Assembly: GCF_001053185.1 (NCBI RefSeq)
Contig: NZ_CSTD01000005.1
Coordinates: 62,001-126,000, forward strand
Length of the DNA stretch: 64,000 nucleotides
Direction: 5' to 3'
Source of the DNA: Mycobacterium bohemicum DSM 44277
GTDB lineage: Bacteria > Actinomycetota > Actinomycetes > Mycobacteriales > Mycobacteriaceae
The position numbers and the translations under genes are program-made. The notes beneath the pieces are model-generated. The model searched no databases and had not been told where the DNA came from. It saw nothing but the letters and a program-made list of their open reading frames with translations. Below, piece by piece: positions 9,090 to 16,756 of this stretch (positions are counted from its first letter, which is position 1; each line of letters begins with the position of its first letter).

Positions 9090-9568
9090 TGGAAGACTTT
9101 TCGCGCTTGGCACAAAATTGGTACGACTGGGCACCAGCCATGGGTGGCGGCGAACCGACCGTTTCGACGAACTGCGAAGATTGCGACATCCTATTCAGCA
9201 CCGACGACTATAAGGTCCATCTTCGCCATGACCCCGACTGGTGGGTGTGCGACACCGTGAATGACCGCGGCCAGCGGCGCAATGGTGAGGCCAAGTTGTC
9301 GAATTTCGAGCTCGCGGAGAAGTATCTGATCTGGAGTTGGGGCATTACCGCGCGCTCCGACCTCGCATCCGGACCGCTGGGGGCTGACCTTGCCAGCCGC
9401 GGATACGCACCCAATGTCGACGTATCTAGAGCCGAAGGACGTTACAAGATATGCCTTCAGGATGATTGCGCCATCCTCTCAGTCGTTCACGCCACCATCT
9501 TCAGCCACCTCATGAACAAGTCGGTGGACGACATCGAACGAATGATCAGAAGCGGTCTTCCCGAATGA
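9089..9568 (+). CDS. Probable immunity protein for the TNT toxin
   Basis: 159 residues, acidic, without signal peptide or membrane segment. I do not recognise the family from sequence. The role is inferred from position: the ATG at 9089 overlaps the toxin stop as TGATG and has a GAAGG ribosome site, so toxin and this protein are translationally coupled, as CpnT is with its antitoxin (Rv3902c). A Cys pair (NCEDCD) lies near residue 33, and there is a Trp-rich core (DPDWWVCD). Base composition is lower in GC than the neighbours, which suggests acquisition with the toxin cassette. Confidence 0.7.
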   Translation: MEDFSRLAQNWYDWAPAMGGGEPTVSTNCEDCDILFSTDDYKVHLRHDPDWWVCDTVNDRGQRRNGEAKLSNFELAEKYLIWSWGITARSDLASGPLGADLASRGYAPNVDVSRAEGRYKICLQDDCAILSVVHATIFSHLMNKSVDDIERMIRSGLPE

Positions 9569-9730
9569 TATGGACGGGGACAAAATGGCCCCGCAACAAG
9601 AGCCAGCCAGAACACCGACCCGGGCCTTACCAACACCGGCGGAGATACAAAGCAATCGATGGATCGACGCTCCTGGAAACACCAAAACCGACGGAATCGC
9701 TCGGTACGGATGTAGGCGCTGTCTTGTCCC

Positions 9731-10060
9731 CTACCCCTGCAGCCACCTGCGGACATCGGCGGTCACCGGGTCGGTGATGTCGTCGAATTCGGGATGCCTC
9801 TTGAGCACCGTGACAACCATGGAACACACCGGGACGACGCGCTTGCCCTCGCTGCGAGCCTCGTTCAGGGCCTCCTCGATCAGGATGGTCGCCAAACCCC
9901 TTCCGCCATAAGCCGGATCGATCTCGGTGTGGTAGAACACGCGCTGGTTTTCCCGGTCGGCGAAGTCGGCGAGGCCGACGGTCTTGCCGTCGACGGCGAT
10001 GGTGTACTTGCCGTCCTCGGTGGTGACCGTGGTTTCCGCGCCGGTCTTATCGGTGGTCAT
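9731..10060 (-). CDS. GNAT-family N-acetyltransferase (NATD1/YidJ-like)
   Basis: 109 residues, the size of the small single-domain GNAT proteins. The acetyl-CoA binding signature is visible around residues 45-65 (HTEIDPAYGGRGLATILIE), followed by VVPVCSMVV, the usual end of the fold in this subgroup. Substrate unknown. It is transcribed toward the TNT immunity gene, 162 bases away with nothing coding between. Upstream, 10061-10249 holds no gene I can support. Confidence 0.85.
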   Translation of the reverse strand: MTTDKTGAETTVTTEDGKYTIAVDGKTVGLADFADRENQRVFYHTEIDPAYGGRGLATILIEEALNEARSEGKRVVPVCSMVVTVLKRHPEFDDITDPVTADVRRWLQG

Positions 10061-10249
10061 GTGCGCTCCCCTTTCGTTGCGGTACTGCTCGGGCCGCAGC
10101 CGAGTTGCGGGCAGCGGCGGCGCGGGCAGCCGGGTGATCGAGCCCCGATACCCGCGGACGACCCCGACCCGGTCGTGGCCATCCTTCCACTGCCTCCGGC
10201 AGTCGAAATCACCGCGCCGGGCTACCCCGTTGCCCGGGGAAACAAACGG

Positions 10250-10666
10250 TCAGGCCGCCGACCGGGGGCCGATTTGCGCCGTCGGTAGATGCACGACGAC
10301 CGCGTCCACCGCGACGGCGTCGTGTTCGTGCCGGGCCAGCAGAGCCGCGTTCTCGGGCAACTGCCGGGAGTTGATCTCCCCATTGGCGATCTGGCGCAGG
10401 ATGTCGTGGGCGCGGGCGAGCTGTTCGCGTTTCCGGTACTGGCCTCCGGGCAGCTTGACGCCGGCCCAGACGCCGTACTCCTCGCGGTGTGCGATGGCGT
10501 GCTGCGCGCAGCGACGCTGCTGGGCGAGCGGGCAGCGGCGCAGGCATTGGATCCGCGCCTCGGTGGCGGACCGCTCGTAGGCGCGCGCCTTAGCCGCGCC
10601 GTCCGCGTCGTCGTCGTCGGGGTAGCCGAACCAAAGCTCCGGATTGGTTGCGCAGGGGTGTCCCAT
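10250..10666 (-). CDS. whiB5: WhiB-family iron-sulfur regulator WhiB5
   Basis: 138 residues. Four cysteines (5, 41, 45, 53) can hold a [4Fe-4S] cluster, and the GVWAG motif is at residues 65-69. The central spacing is C-X3-C rather than the usual C-X2-C, a peculiarity I recall for WhiB5 (Rv0022c), and synteny agrees. ATG at 10666 is preceded by GAGGAG. In M. tuberculosis WhiB5 influences virulence and type VII secretion genes, and the neighbouring cluster is T7SS-like. It is divergent from the Rv0023-like regulator across a 144-base promoter region. Confidence 0.9.
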   Translation of the reverse strand: MGHPCATNPELWFGYPDDDDADGAAKARAYERSATEARIQCLRRCPLAQQRRCAQHAIAHREEYGVWAGVKLPGGQYRKREQLARAHDILRQIANGEINSRQLPENAALLARHEHDAVAVDAVVVHLPTAQIGPRSAA

Positions 10667-10703
10667 GTCGGTCTCCTCGTCTGGCGTGAAACATAGTCGA
10701 AAG

Positions 10704-10766
10704 CGTATACAGATAGCGGCCCCGGACGCAAGAGAAACGAGACAAAAACGTATATCCGACGTATCG
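10704..10766. promoter_or_regulatory. Candidate operator: three CGTAT boxes between whiB5 and the HTH regulator
   Basis: CGTAT occurs at 10704, 10749 and 10760 (within CGTATAC, CGTATAT and CGTATCG). The last two are 11 bases apart, one helical turn. The boxes sit between two divergent regulator genes and are candidate sites for the Rv0023-like protein. This is inference from repetition only. Confidence 0.4.
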
Positions 10767-10810
10767 TTGCGCGCCCTGTGTAATATCCGGCCCATGGCCG
10801 GAGCCGTGCG

Positions 10811-11605
10811 GTGAGCCGTGAATCGGCCGGCGCGGCCATCCGTGCCCTGCGCGAATCCCGCGACTGGTCGCTGGCGGAACTCGCCGCCGCCACCGGTGTC
10901 AGCATCATGGGCCTCAGCTTCCTGGAGCGCGGCGCCCGCAAGCCGCACAAAAGCACAGTTCAGAAGGTCGAGAACGGGCTTGGATTGCCACCGGGCACGT
11001 ATTCGCGGCTGTTGGTGGCGGCGGATCCGGAGGCCGAATTGGCGCGGCTCCTCGCGGCGCAGTCGACCCCCGTCGTGCCCGCCCGCCGTCCCGGCCCGGT
11101 GGTCGTCGACCGCCACAGCGACACCGACGTGCTGGAGGGTTACGCGGAAGCGCAGCTGGATGCCCTCCGATCCGTCATCGATCGGCTGCCTGCGACAACA
11201 TCAAACGAATATGAGACGTATATTCAGTCTGTGATCGCCCAGTGCGTGAAGGCCGAGATGCTGGCCGCCAGTTCCTGGCGGGTGGCCGTCAACGCCGGTG
11301 CGGACTCGACGGGCCGGCTGATGGGGCACCTGCAGGAGCTGGAGGGGATCCGCCAGACGCTGCTCAGGCGGATGCCCGCAAGCTTGGGTGCGCGTTTCGA
11401 CCGGGCCTGCGCGCAGTCGTCGCTGCCCGAAACGGTCGTCGCGGCGCTGGTCGGGATAGGCGTCGACGAGGTGTGGGATATCCGCAACTCCGGCATCATT
11501 CCGGCGGGCGCGCTTCCCCGTGTGCGCGCCTTCACCGAGGCGGCCGAATCTACCGCCCAAAACCACCCGGGCCCGGACGACGAGGGGTGCCGCGATGAAC
11601 GGTGA
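10811..11605 (+). CDS. XRE-type HTH transcriptional regulator (Rv0023-like)
   Basis: 264 residues. The N-terminal helix-turn-helix (about 8-65) reads RDWSLAELAAATGVS...LERGARKPHKSTV, a Cro/C1 fold. The rest is a helical domain without a recognisable enzyme motif. The sequence closely follows my memory of Rv0023. GTG at 10811 begins VSRESAGAAI, matching the family start. The gene overlaps the NlpC/P60 gene by 11 bases, so the regulator heads the Rv0023-Rv0026-like operon and probably controls it and whiB5. Confidence 0.9.
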   Translation: MSRESAGAAIRALRESRDWSLAELAAATGVSIMGLSFLERGARKPHKSTVQKVENGLGLPPGTYSRLLVAADPEAELARLLAAQSTPVVPARRPGPVVVDRHSDTDVLEGYAEAQLDALRSVIDRLPATTSNEYETYIQSVIAQCVKAEMLAASSWRVAVNAGADSTGRLMGHLQELEGIRQTLLRRMPASLGARFDRACAQSSLPETVVAALVGIGVDEVWDIRNSGIIPAGALPRVRAFTEAAESTAQNHPGPDDEGCRDER

Positions 11606-12245
11606 AGTGCTCGCGCTGAGCCGCGCCCACCACCTGTTCGACGGCACTCCCCCGCTTCCGACGCTGCAAGCCGACACCCGGCGGTACGACTTCCTGTTGC
11701 GACGAGCCGCGCTCAATGGGCCTGCGCCACGGACCTATCGGGGCGCGGTCGAGCGGAGCCAGCAGGGGCTGCGGTCGGCGTCCGAGGTCGACGACGCGGC
11801 CGCACGCGTCATCGCGAGCGCCCACCGGGATCGGGCGCAGGCGCGTCAGCTGACCAAGAACGTCCTCGACCAGGCGCGCGCCGACGCCGGCACCACCCCC
11901 GTCACGCCCCTGGCTCAGCGCGAGGCGGTCCGCGCCGCGCTGTCGAGGCTGGGTTGCCCGTACGTGTGGGGCGCGACCGGGCCCGGCCAGTTCGACTGCT
12001 CGGGGCTGGTGCAGTGGTCCTACGCGCAGGCGGGTGTGCGGCTGGATCGCACCACCTACCAACAGATCAACGACGGGATTCCGGTCCCTCGGTCGCAGGT
12101 CCGGCCGGGGGATCTGGTGTTCCCCCACGCCGGTCATGTGCAGCTGGCCATCGGCAACAATCTGGTGGTCGAAGCGCCCTATGCGGGCGCACCGGTGCGC
12201 GTCAGCCGCCTCGGCAGCAACGTCGCGATCCGGCGGCCCTGGTGA
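11595..12245 (+). CDS. NlpC/P60 peptidoglycan endopeptidase (Rv0024-like)
   Basis: 216 residues. The C-terminal NlpC/P60 domain (about 110-216) has catalytic Cys135 in FDCSGLVQWSY and His181 in PHAGHVQLAIG. The N-terminal third is helical. These enzymes cut the D-Glu-mDAP stem peptide bond. No signal peptide is visible, so export, if any, may depend on another route such as type VII secretion. ATG at 11595 overlaps the regulator gene. Its stop overlaps the next start as GTGA. It is shorter than Rv0024 (about 281 residues), mainly at the N-terminus. Confidence 0.9.
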   Translation: MNGEVLALSRAHHLFDGTPPLPTLQADTRRYDFLLRRAALNGPAPRTYRGAVERSQQGLRSASEVDDAAARVIASAHRDRAQARQLTKNVLDQARADAGTTPVTPLAQREAVRAALSRLGCPYVWGATGPGQFDCSGLVQWSYAQAGVRLDRTTYQQINDGIPVPRSQVRPGDLVFPHAGHVQLAIGNNLVVEAPYAGAPVRVSRLGSNVAIRRPW

Positions 12246-12595
12246 CGGACGCCGGCCGCCCGGATGTGCAGGCGCTCCGGGAGCGGCAGTCACAGCTGGC
12301 GGGCCGGCACGCTGCGTCCGCCGACGCCGACCGGGTGCTGGCAGAGGTGCTCGCCGGCGCCCACGCCACGATGCGCGAAAGCGTCCGGCGACTGGACGCC
12401 ATCGCCGAGGAGATCGAACTCGCCGTCGTGCGGCAGGCCCGGCTGGCGGTCGATACGCCCCTGGGCGCGAGGGAGTTTCGGAGATTCCTGCTTGCCAAGC
12501 AGCGGGAGATCGCCGACGTGGTGAGGGATGCCCGCGAATTCGGACGCGCGAAAAAGGTTGTCCTCGAGGGCCTTCGGGTCCAGTACGGGGGTTGA
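12242..12595 (+). CDS. DUF4226-type conserved protein (Rv0025-like)
   Basis: 117 residues, helical, no signal peptide. GTG at 12242 overlaps the NlpC/P60 stop by 4 bases. The region VDTPLGAREFRRFLLAKQ (about 70-87) recurs, with changes, inside the next gene (LDTPAGARDFQRFLIGKL), so the two share a paralogous domain. I recall this as DUF4226, associated with type VII secretion neighbourhoods. Biochemical function unknown. Confidence 0.85.
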   Translation: MTDAGRPDVQALRERQSQLAGRHAASADADRVLAEVLAGAHATMRESVRRLDAIAEEIELAVVRQARLAVDTPLGAREFRRFLLAKQREIADVVRDAREFGRAKKVVLEGLRVQYGG

Positions 12596-12720
12596 TGGGC
12601 CGATGTCCCCAGGGGCTCGTCGTGGTGAATTGTCGCGGGTTAGGCGCCTGGGTACCGTCGCGCGCCATGGAGGGGCCGCGACACATCCAGCGCCGGGCTG
12701 CGCCGCGGTTTGCCTAGCCG

Positions 12721-14139
12721 ATGGCGCCGGTTCAGGAGCTACTCGCCGCGCTCGCCTACATCCGGGACCGCACCGGGGATCCCAACGCGTGGCAGACGGG
12801 TTTGACCCCGCAAGAGGTGGCCGCGGTCGTCAGCCCCGCGACGCGACCCGAGCAACTCCAGGCGATCCTCGCCAAGATCCGCACTCAACACCCCGACGTG
12901 TTCGGCACCGGGATGCCGAACACTCGCCCACCGCAGAACCCGGTGCGCCCACCACCGGACGCGGAGCAGGGGGCCGCCGCCGACGCTATCGCGCGCGCGG
13001 AAGAGGCTCTGTCACAACAGAACACGGTGAGTTCCCAGCTCGACATGCAGGTGATCTCGGCGATCCTCAACGCACACCGCACAAGCGTCGAGGGCGGACA
13101 GGCGCTCGGTGCGCTGCAACGGGAAGTCGAAGCCGCGGTACACACGCGATCCGATCTCGACACCCCGGCGGGAGCCCGCGATTTTCAGCGATTCCTGATC
13201 GGCAAGCTCAGGGACATCCGCGCCATCGTGCTGGACGCAAGTCTGGATGACACCTCGAAGTCGGCACTGATGGCCGCATGGACATCGCTCTACGACGCCT
13301 CCAGGAACGAGGCGGATTCCCCGGGTGAACAGGCGAGGGAGCCCGAAGACGCGTACGCGCTCGATGGCCCCGACGCCGATTGGGACCCGGCGACCGACTC
13401 AGCCCCGCTCGATGATCCAGCATCCCCGGCGCCGAGAAATGAGATCCCCCCGACCGCGGTGGCTCCCGCGGCGCCGACGCCGCCGGGCTTTCCCGGCCTC
13501 GGCGCGGGATCGTTGCCCGGCCTCGGGACGGCGCCGGGCGCCATGGGCGGTTGGGGGCTACCACTCCCCGGGCTGCAAGACGCCGAGCGGACCGATCCGG
13601 CGCTGCGCGAACGTGACGAACGTGACCGCGCGAAGCCACCGGCCGACGAGCGGGACCCCGAGCAGCCCGACGACCGTGCGGAGAATGCGGCGGGCATCGA
13701 GCCGGCGGCCGCGGGCCCGACGCCGGTGACCCTGCCCGACGGTGAGACGTTGACGGCGGCCAGCCCGCAGCTGGCCGCCGCGATCAAGGCGGCCGTCGCC
13801 GGAGCGCCGATCGCAGATGCCTTCCGGCAGCAGGGAATAACCATTCCCGCACCCGGCACCCCCGTCCCCGATCCCCTCGATGCACAGCGCCTCGCCCCGG
13901 GCGACGTCGGCATCTTCACCGACCGGCACGCCCTCGCCCTGAGCCCGGGCAAAGCACTCCTCGACGGGCAAATTCAACACATCGCCACCGTGAGTGGGCC
14001 GAGCTTCCTAGGCTGGGAACATCCGCCGGGACCCGCCGCGGCATCCGCGACGGAGCCCGTCACCCCGACACCCACCCGCCCGGCGACCGCGCCGACCACC
14101 GCACAACCCAAACCCGCCGGACCGCCCGGCGGCGCATGA
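12721..14139 (+). CDS. Conserved protein with DUF4226-like domain and Pro-rich region (Rv0026-like)
   Basis: 472 residues. Parts in order: an N-terminal helical segment (1-60), a domain like the preceding gene product (about 85-195), an acidic Pro/Ala/Asp-rich stretch (about 200-330), and a small C-terminal domain (about 335-445) with a PGDVGIFTDRHALALSPG segment. The composition and build resemble ESX-associated secreted proteins such as EspB-type substrates, but I see no proof of secretion. Start at ATG 12721, 125 bases after the previous gene. Confidence 0.85.
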   Translation: MAPVQELLAALAYIRDRTGDPNAWQTGLTPQEVAAVVSPATRPEQLQAILAKIRTQHPDVFGTGMPNTRPPQNPVRPPPDAEQGAAADAIARAEEALSQQNTVSSQLDMQVISAILNAHRTSVEGGQALGALQREVEAAVHTRSDLDTPAGARDFQRFLIGKLRDIRAIVLDASLDDTSKSALMAAWTSLYDASRNEADSPGEQAREPEDAYALDGPDADWDPATDSAPLDDPASPAPRNEIPPTAVAPAAPTPPGFPGLGAGSLPGLGTAPGAMGGWGLPLPGLQDAERTDPALRERDERDRAKPPADERDPEQPDDRAENAAGIEPAAAGPTPVTLPDGETLTAASPQLAAAIKAAVAGAPIADAFRQQGITIPAPGTPVPDPLDAQRLAPGDVGIFTDRHALALSPGKALLDGQIQHIATVSGPSFLGWEHPPGPAAASATEPVTPTPTRPATAPTTAQPKPAGPPGGA

Positions 14140-14152
14140 CAGGAGACAGCAG

Positions 14153-14470
14153 ATGGCAGATCCGATCCATGTGGTGCCCGCGCAGTTGCGCGAAGCCGCC
14201 GGGCACCATCGGGAGACCTCCGACTACCTGCGCACCGTCCCGTCATCGCACGCCGCGATCCAGGAAAGCCTGGACTCGCTGGGTCCGGTCTTCGGCGACC
14301 TTCGCGAGGCCGGACGCGAATTGCTCGAACTGCGCCGCCAGTGCTACGAGCAGCAGGCCGACGACCACGCCGACATGGCGGACAAGCTGATCGTGTCGGC
14401 GGCGGCGTGGGAGCAACATGAGCGGGACGCGGCACGAAAGTTCCGGGGCATCGTCGACGGCGGTCGATGA
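14153..14470 (+). CDS. EspC-family type VII secretion target-like protein (Rv0027-like)
   Basis: 105 residues, all-helical, of WXG100/EspC size. It starts MADPIHVVPAQLREAAGHH, the typical opening of EspC/T7SS-target proteins, and ends with repeated helices. These proteins form helical hairpins exported by ESX systems. A clear YxxxD/E export signal is hard to place, so export is inferred from family. ATG is 13 bases after the previous stop, with AGGAGA in front. It overlaps the next gene by 4 bases. Confidence 0.85.
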   Translation: MADPIHVVPAQLREAAGHHRETSDYLRTVPSSHAAIQESLDSLGPVFGDLREAGRELLELRRQCYEQQADDHADMADKLIVSAAAWEQHERDAARKFRGIVDGGR

Positions 14471-14772
14471 CGGACGCCAATCCCGCATTCGACACCGTTC
14501 ATCCGAGTGGGCACATCCTCGTCCGCTCGTGCCGCGGCGGATACATGCACAGTGTCGCACTGACCGAAGAGGCGATGGGGACCGACGCCGAGACCCTGGC
14601 GCAGGGCATTCTGCTGACCGCGGACGTGTCGTGCCTCAAAGCGTTGCTGGAGGTTCGCGACGAAATCGTGGCGGCGGGCCATACGCCCTCCGCGGAGGTT
14701 CCGACCCCTCACGACCTCGATGCCGCGATCGAGAAACTGCTCGCGCACAAATTGCGCCGTCGCGCGAAGTAG
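14467..14772 (+). CDS. DUF2694-family conserved protein (Rv0028-like)
   Basis: 101 residues, no signal peptide or membrane segment. The ATG at 14467 overlaps the Rv0027-like stop as ATGA. Sequence and position match my memory of Rv0028; I recall the family as DUF2694, which occurs beside EspC-type genes. The middle part (VALTEEAMGTDAETLAQGIL) looks like a short regulatory or chaperone-like fold. No function known. Confidence 0.85.
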   Translation: MTDANPAFDTVHPSGHILVRSCRGGYMHSVALTEEAMGTDAETLAQGILLTADVSCLKALLEVRDEIVAAGHTPSAEVPTPHDLDAAIEKLLAHKLRRRAK

Positions 14773-14790
14773 TCGGACGCTCGCCGGCCC

Positions 14791-14934
14791 CTACAGCAGC
14801 CAGGACCGGGCCGCGTCGGGATCCGGCCGGATGTCGGTAGGCGGTTCGACGGGGTTGGCGCCGAACAACTCTCGCGCGCGGGCAAGCAGCGCGCGCACCT
14901 CGTCGAGTTGCTGCTGCAGCGCGGAATCGGCCAT
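14791..14934 (-). CDS. Small conserved-looking protein (47 aa)
   Basis: An open frame of 47 residues on the minus strand, convergent with the Rv0028-like gene. It begins MADSALQQQLDEVRALLAR and ends AARSWLL. Codon third positions are strongly G/C as in neighbouring genes. A short amphipathic helix is followed by a Pro/Asp-rich part (NPVEPPTDI). A GTGAGG sequence lies just before the ATG. No family recognised; it could be a small T7SS accessory protein or spurious. Confidence 0.5.
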   Translation of the reverse strand: MADSALQQQLDEVRALLARARELFGANPVEPPTDIRPDPDAARSWLL

Positions 14935-15015
14935 GGCCTCACGCTACCCACGCCGCCGCGGCCGCACAATTCACTGACTGGATAGAGCCCCCGGGTGTGC
15001 CGGTAGTCTTAGCCG

Positions 15016-16344
15016 GTGGCGATCTTCGGGCGGATAACTGCGCGTCAGCGCCTCCGGAGAGCTACCCGGGAATCCCTGGCGGTTCCGGCCTTCAGCGCCC
15101 CCGTCGATTGCACACCCTGGGTCACGGGCGGGCTCTGGCCCGCCGAATTGTCGACGGCGGGCAGCGAAACCGCCAGTCTCGCAGACTATCTCAGAACCGA
15201 CCTGGAGCGAATCGCCAGGAGCGCCAACGACGAGCTCAAGGTCATCAGGCGTGCCGGCCTGCCGGATGCCACACGCCAGGCCGAAGAGGCACGCGTCATC
15301 GCCGAAGCCCGGGCGCGCGCGGTGCGACGGGTCGAATCGACGATGCGGCAACTGCACACCGTCAGGGCCGCGGCCGGCAACCAACGTCCGGTCCCGCTTA
15401 TCGTCGGGCCCGACGTGGACGCGACGCAGGTCATCCCCGCCGTCACCGACGCGGAGTCCCCGCCGGGCCCGACGTTCGGCGTCGATCCCCGACGACGTTG
15501 GCGGGTCGCGGAGCCGCGAGACGCCGAACTGGCGGCCCCTCCCCCGGCCCCCGATATCCAAGACACGCAAGTCATCCCGGCGGTCACGGAGGTGGCGTTG
15601 CCCGCGGCTCCGACGACCGAGGATGCGCCCGCCCCGCCGACGCCCCAACCGGAGGCGGCCGGGAGTCCCGAACCCGCCGTGCGCACCGAGTCGCCGGCCG
15701 AGACGGCGCCGGCGCGGGGCGAATCGGACATCGATCGGCTCAACCGGCTGCTGGAGTTCGTGGTACGGCAAGAGCCCCGGCTGAATTGGGCGGTCGCGGA
15801 TCGTGCGGAGGGGGCGACGGTGCTGGTCACCGACCTCGCGCACGGTTGGGTTCCTCCCGGCATCGCGCTTCCCGCCGGGGTGCGGCTTTTGGGCCCCGGG
15901 CGACGCAGCGGCAGGGTGGTTGCGTTGCTCGGGGAAGCGGTGCGCGTCGCGGCCTACGCGCCGGGCGATTCGCTGCGCCGATCGCCCGACCTGGCCGCCA
16001 CGAAGTCCTCGCCGCACGCGCGCGGGCTGCCCGCGATCGACGATCTCCCGGGTGCGCTGTGCGCGGCGACGCACCGGCGCGACGGGCTGCCGGGGATGGT
16101 GCACGCGATGGCGACGATGGCCGCCGGGGGAAACCGGGTCGTCGACCAGGAGGCCGACGTCCTGCGGGTCCATCTCGACACCGCCCGCTACCAGTTGCTG
16201 GCCCAGTACCCGAGTGTCGACTCCGGGCTCCTGCTCAACTGCCTGCTGTTGGCCGCCACCGAAGCCTTCGTCGTCGGGGACTTCGTATCGGCGAACTACC
16301 ACTTCGCCTGGTTCCGGGAACTCGACGCGCGATCCCAGCCGTAG
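15016..16344 (+). CDS. DUF5631/DUF5632 protein (Rv0029-like)
   Basis: 442 residues. An N-terminal part (about 1-120) with a helical segment is followed by a Pro/Ala/Thr-rich linker that contains two DATQVIPAVT-like repeats (about 140 and 177). A C-terminal domain (about 235-442) follows. I recall this architecture from Rv0029 and Rv3899c, the latter next to cpnT/ESX-2-type genes. Function unknown. GTG at 15016 gives the family-like start MAIFGRITARQRLRRAT. The extra length over Rv0029 (about 365) lies in the linker. Confidence 0.85.
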   Translation: MAIFGRITARQRLRRATRESLAVPAFSAPVDCTPWVTGGLWPAELSTAGSETASLADYLRTDLERIARSANDELKVIRRAGLPDATRQAEEARVIAEARARAVRRVESTMRQLHTVRAAAGNQRPVPLIVGPDVDATQVIPAVTDAESPPGPTFGVDPRRRWRVAEPRDAELAAPPPAPDIQDTQVIPAVTEVALPAAPTTEDAPAPPTPQPEAAGSPEPAVRTESPAETAPARGESDIDRLNRLLEFVVRQEPRLNWAVADRAEGATVLVTDLAHGWVPPGIALPAGVRLLGPGRRSGRVVALLGEAVRVAAYAPGDSLRRSPDLAATKSSPHARGLPAIDDLPGALCAATHRRDGLPGMVHAMATMAAGGNRVVDQEADVLRVHLDTARYQLLAQYPSVDSGLLLNCLLLAATEAFVVGDFVSANYHFAWFRELDARSQP

Positions 16345-16415
16345 CCCGTCCGAGCGCCGAGGGCACCGCCGGAATTGAATTGACGCTGGTCGCGGGGGTC
16401 GAGGATACTTGCAGC

Positions 16416-16733
16416 GTGTCGGGGTCGGGCGGTCGCGCGAATCTCAGCGACAAAGATCTCGTCGAATCCGTTCTCCGCGAACTGAGCGATGCGGCCGATA
16501 AGTGGGAAGCGCTCGTCGCGCAGGCCGAGGCCGTCACCTACAGCGTCGATCTCGGAGACGTTTACGCCGTGGCCAATTCGGACGGCCGGCTAGTCCAGCT
16601 GGTTCTGCACCCGGGCGTGATGACCGCCTACGCCCACGGCGAACTCGCCGACAGGTTGAATCTCGCGATCACCGCGCTGCGCGAAGAAGCCGAGGCGGAC
16701 AACGCGGCGACCTACGGCGGACCCCTGCACTAG
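16416..16733 (+). CDS. Conserved small protein (Rv0030-like, YbaB-like)
   Basis: 105 residues from GTG at 16416. The sequence LSDKDLVESVLRELSDAADK then VTYSVDLGDVYAVANSDGRL is close to what I recall of Rv0030. The pattern of a helix, a short sheet (GRLVQLVLHPGVM) and a final helix resembles YbaB/EbfC-type nucleoid proteins or T7SS-associated EspI neighbours, but this is weak. Last gene of the Rv0023-Rv0030-like block. The Rv0031-Rv0035 genes of M. tuberculosis are absent here. Confidence 0.8.
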   Translation: MSGSGGRANLSDKDLVESVLRELSDAADKWEALVAQAEAVTYSVDLGDVYAVANSDGRLVQLVLHPGVMTAYAHGELADRLNLAITALREEAEADNAATYGGPLH

Positions 16734-16756
16734 CGAGTTCATCGACCACATCGACC

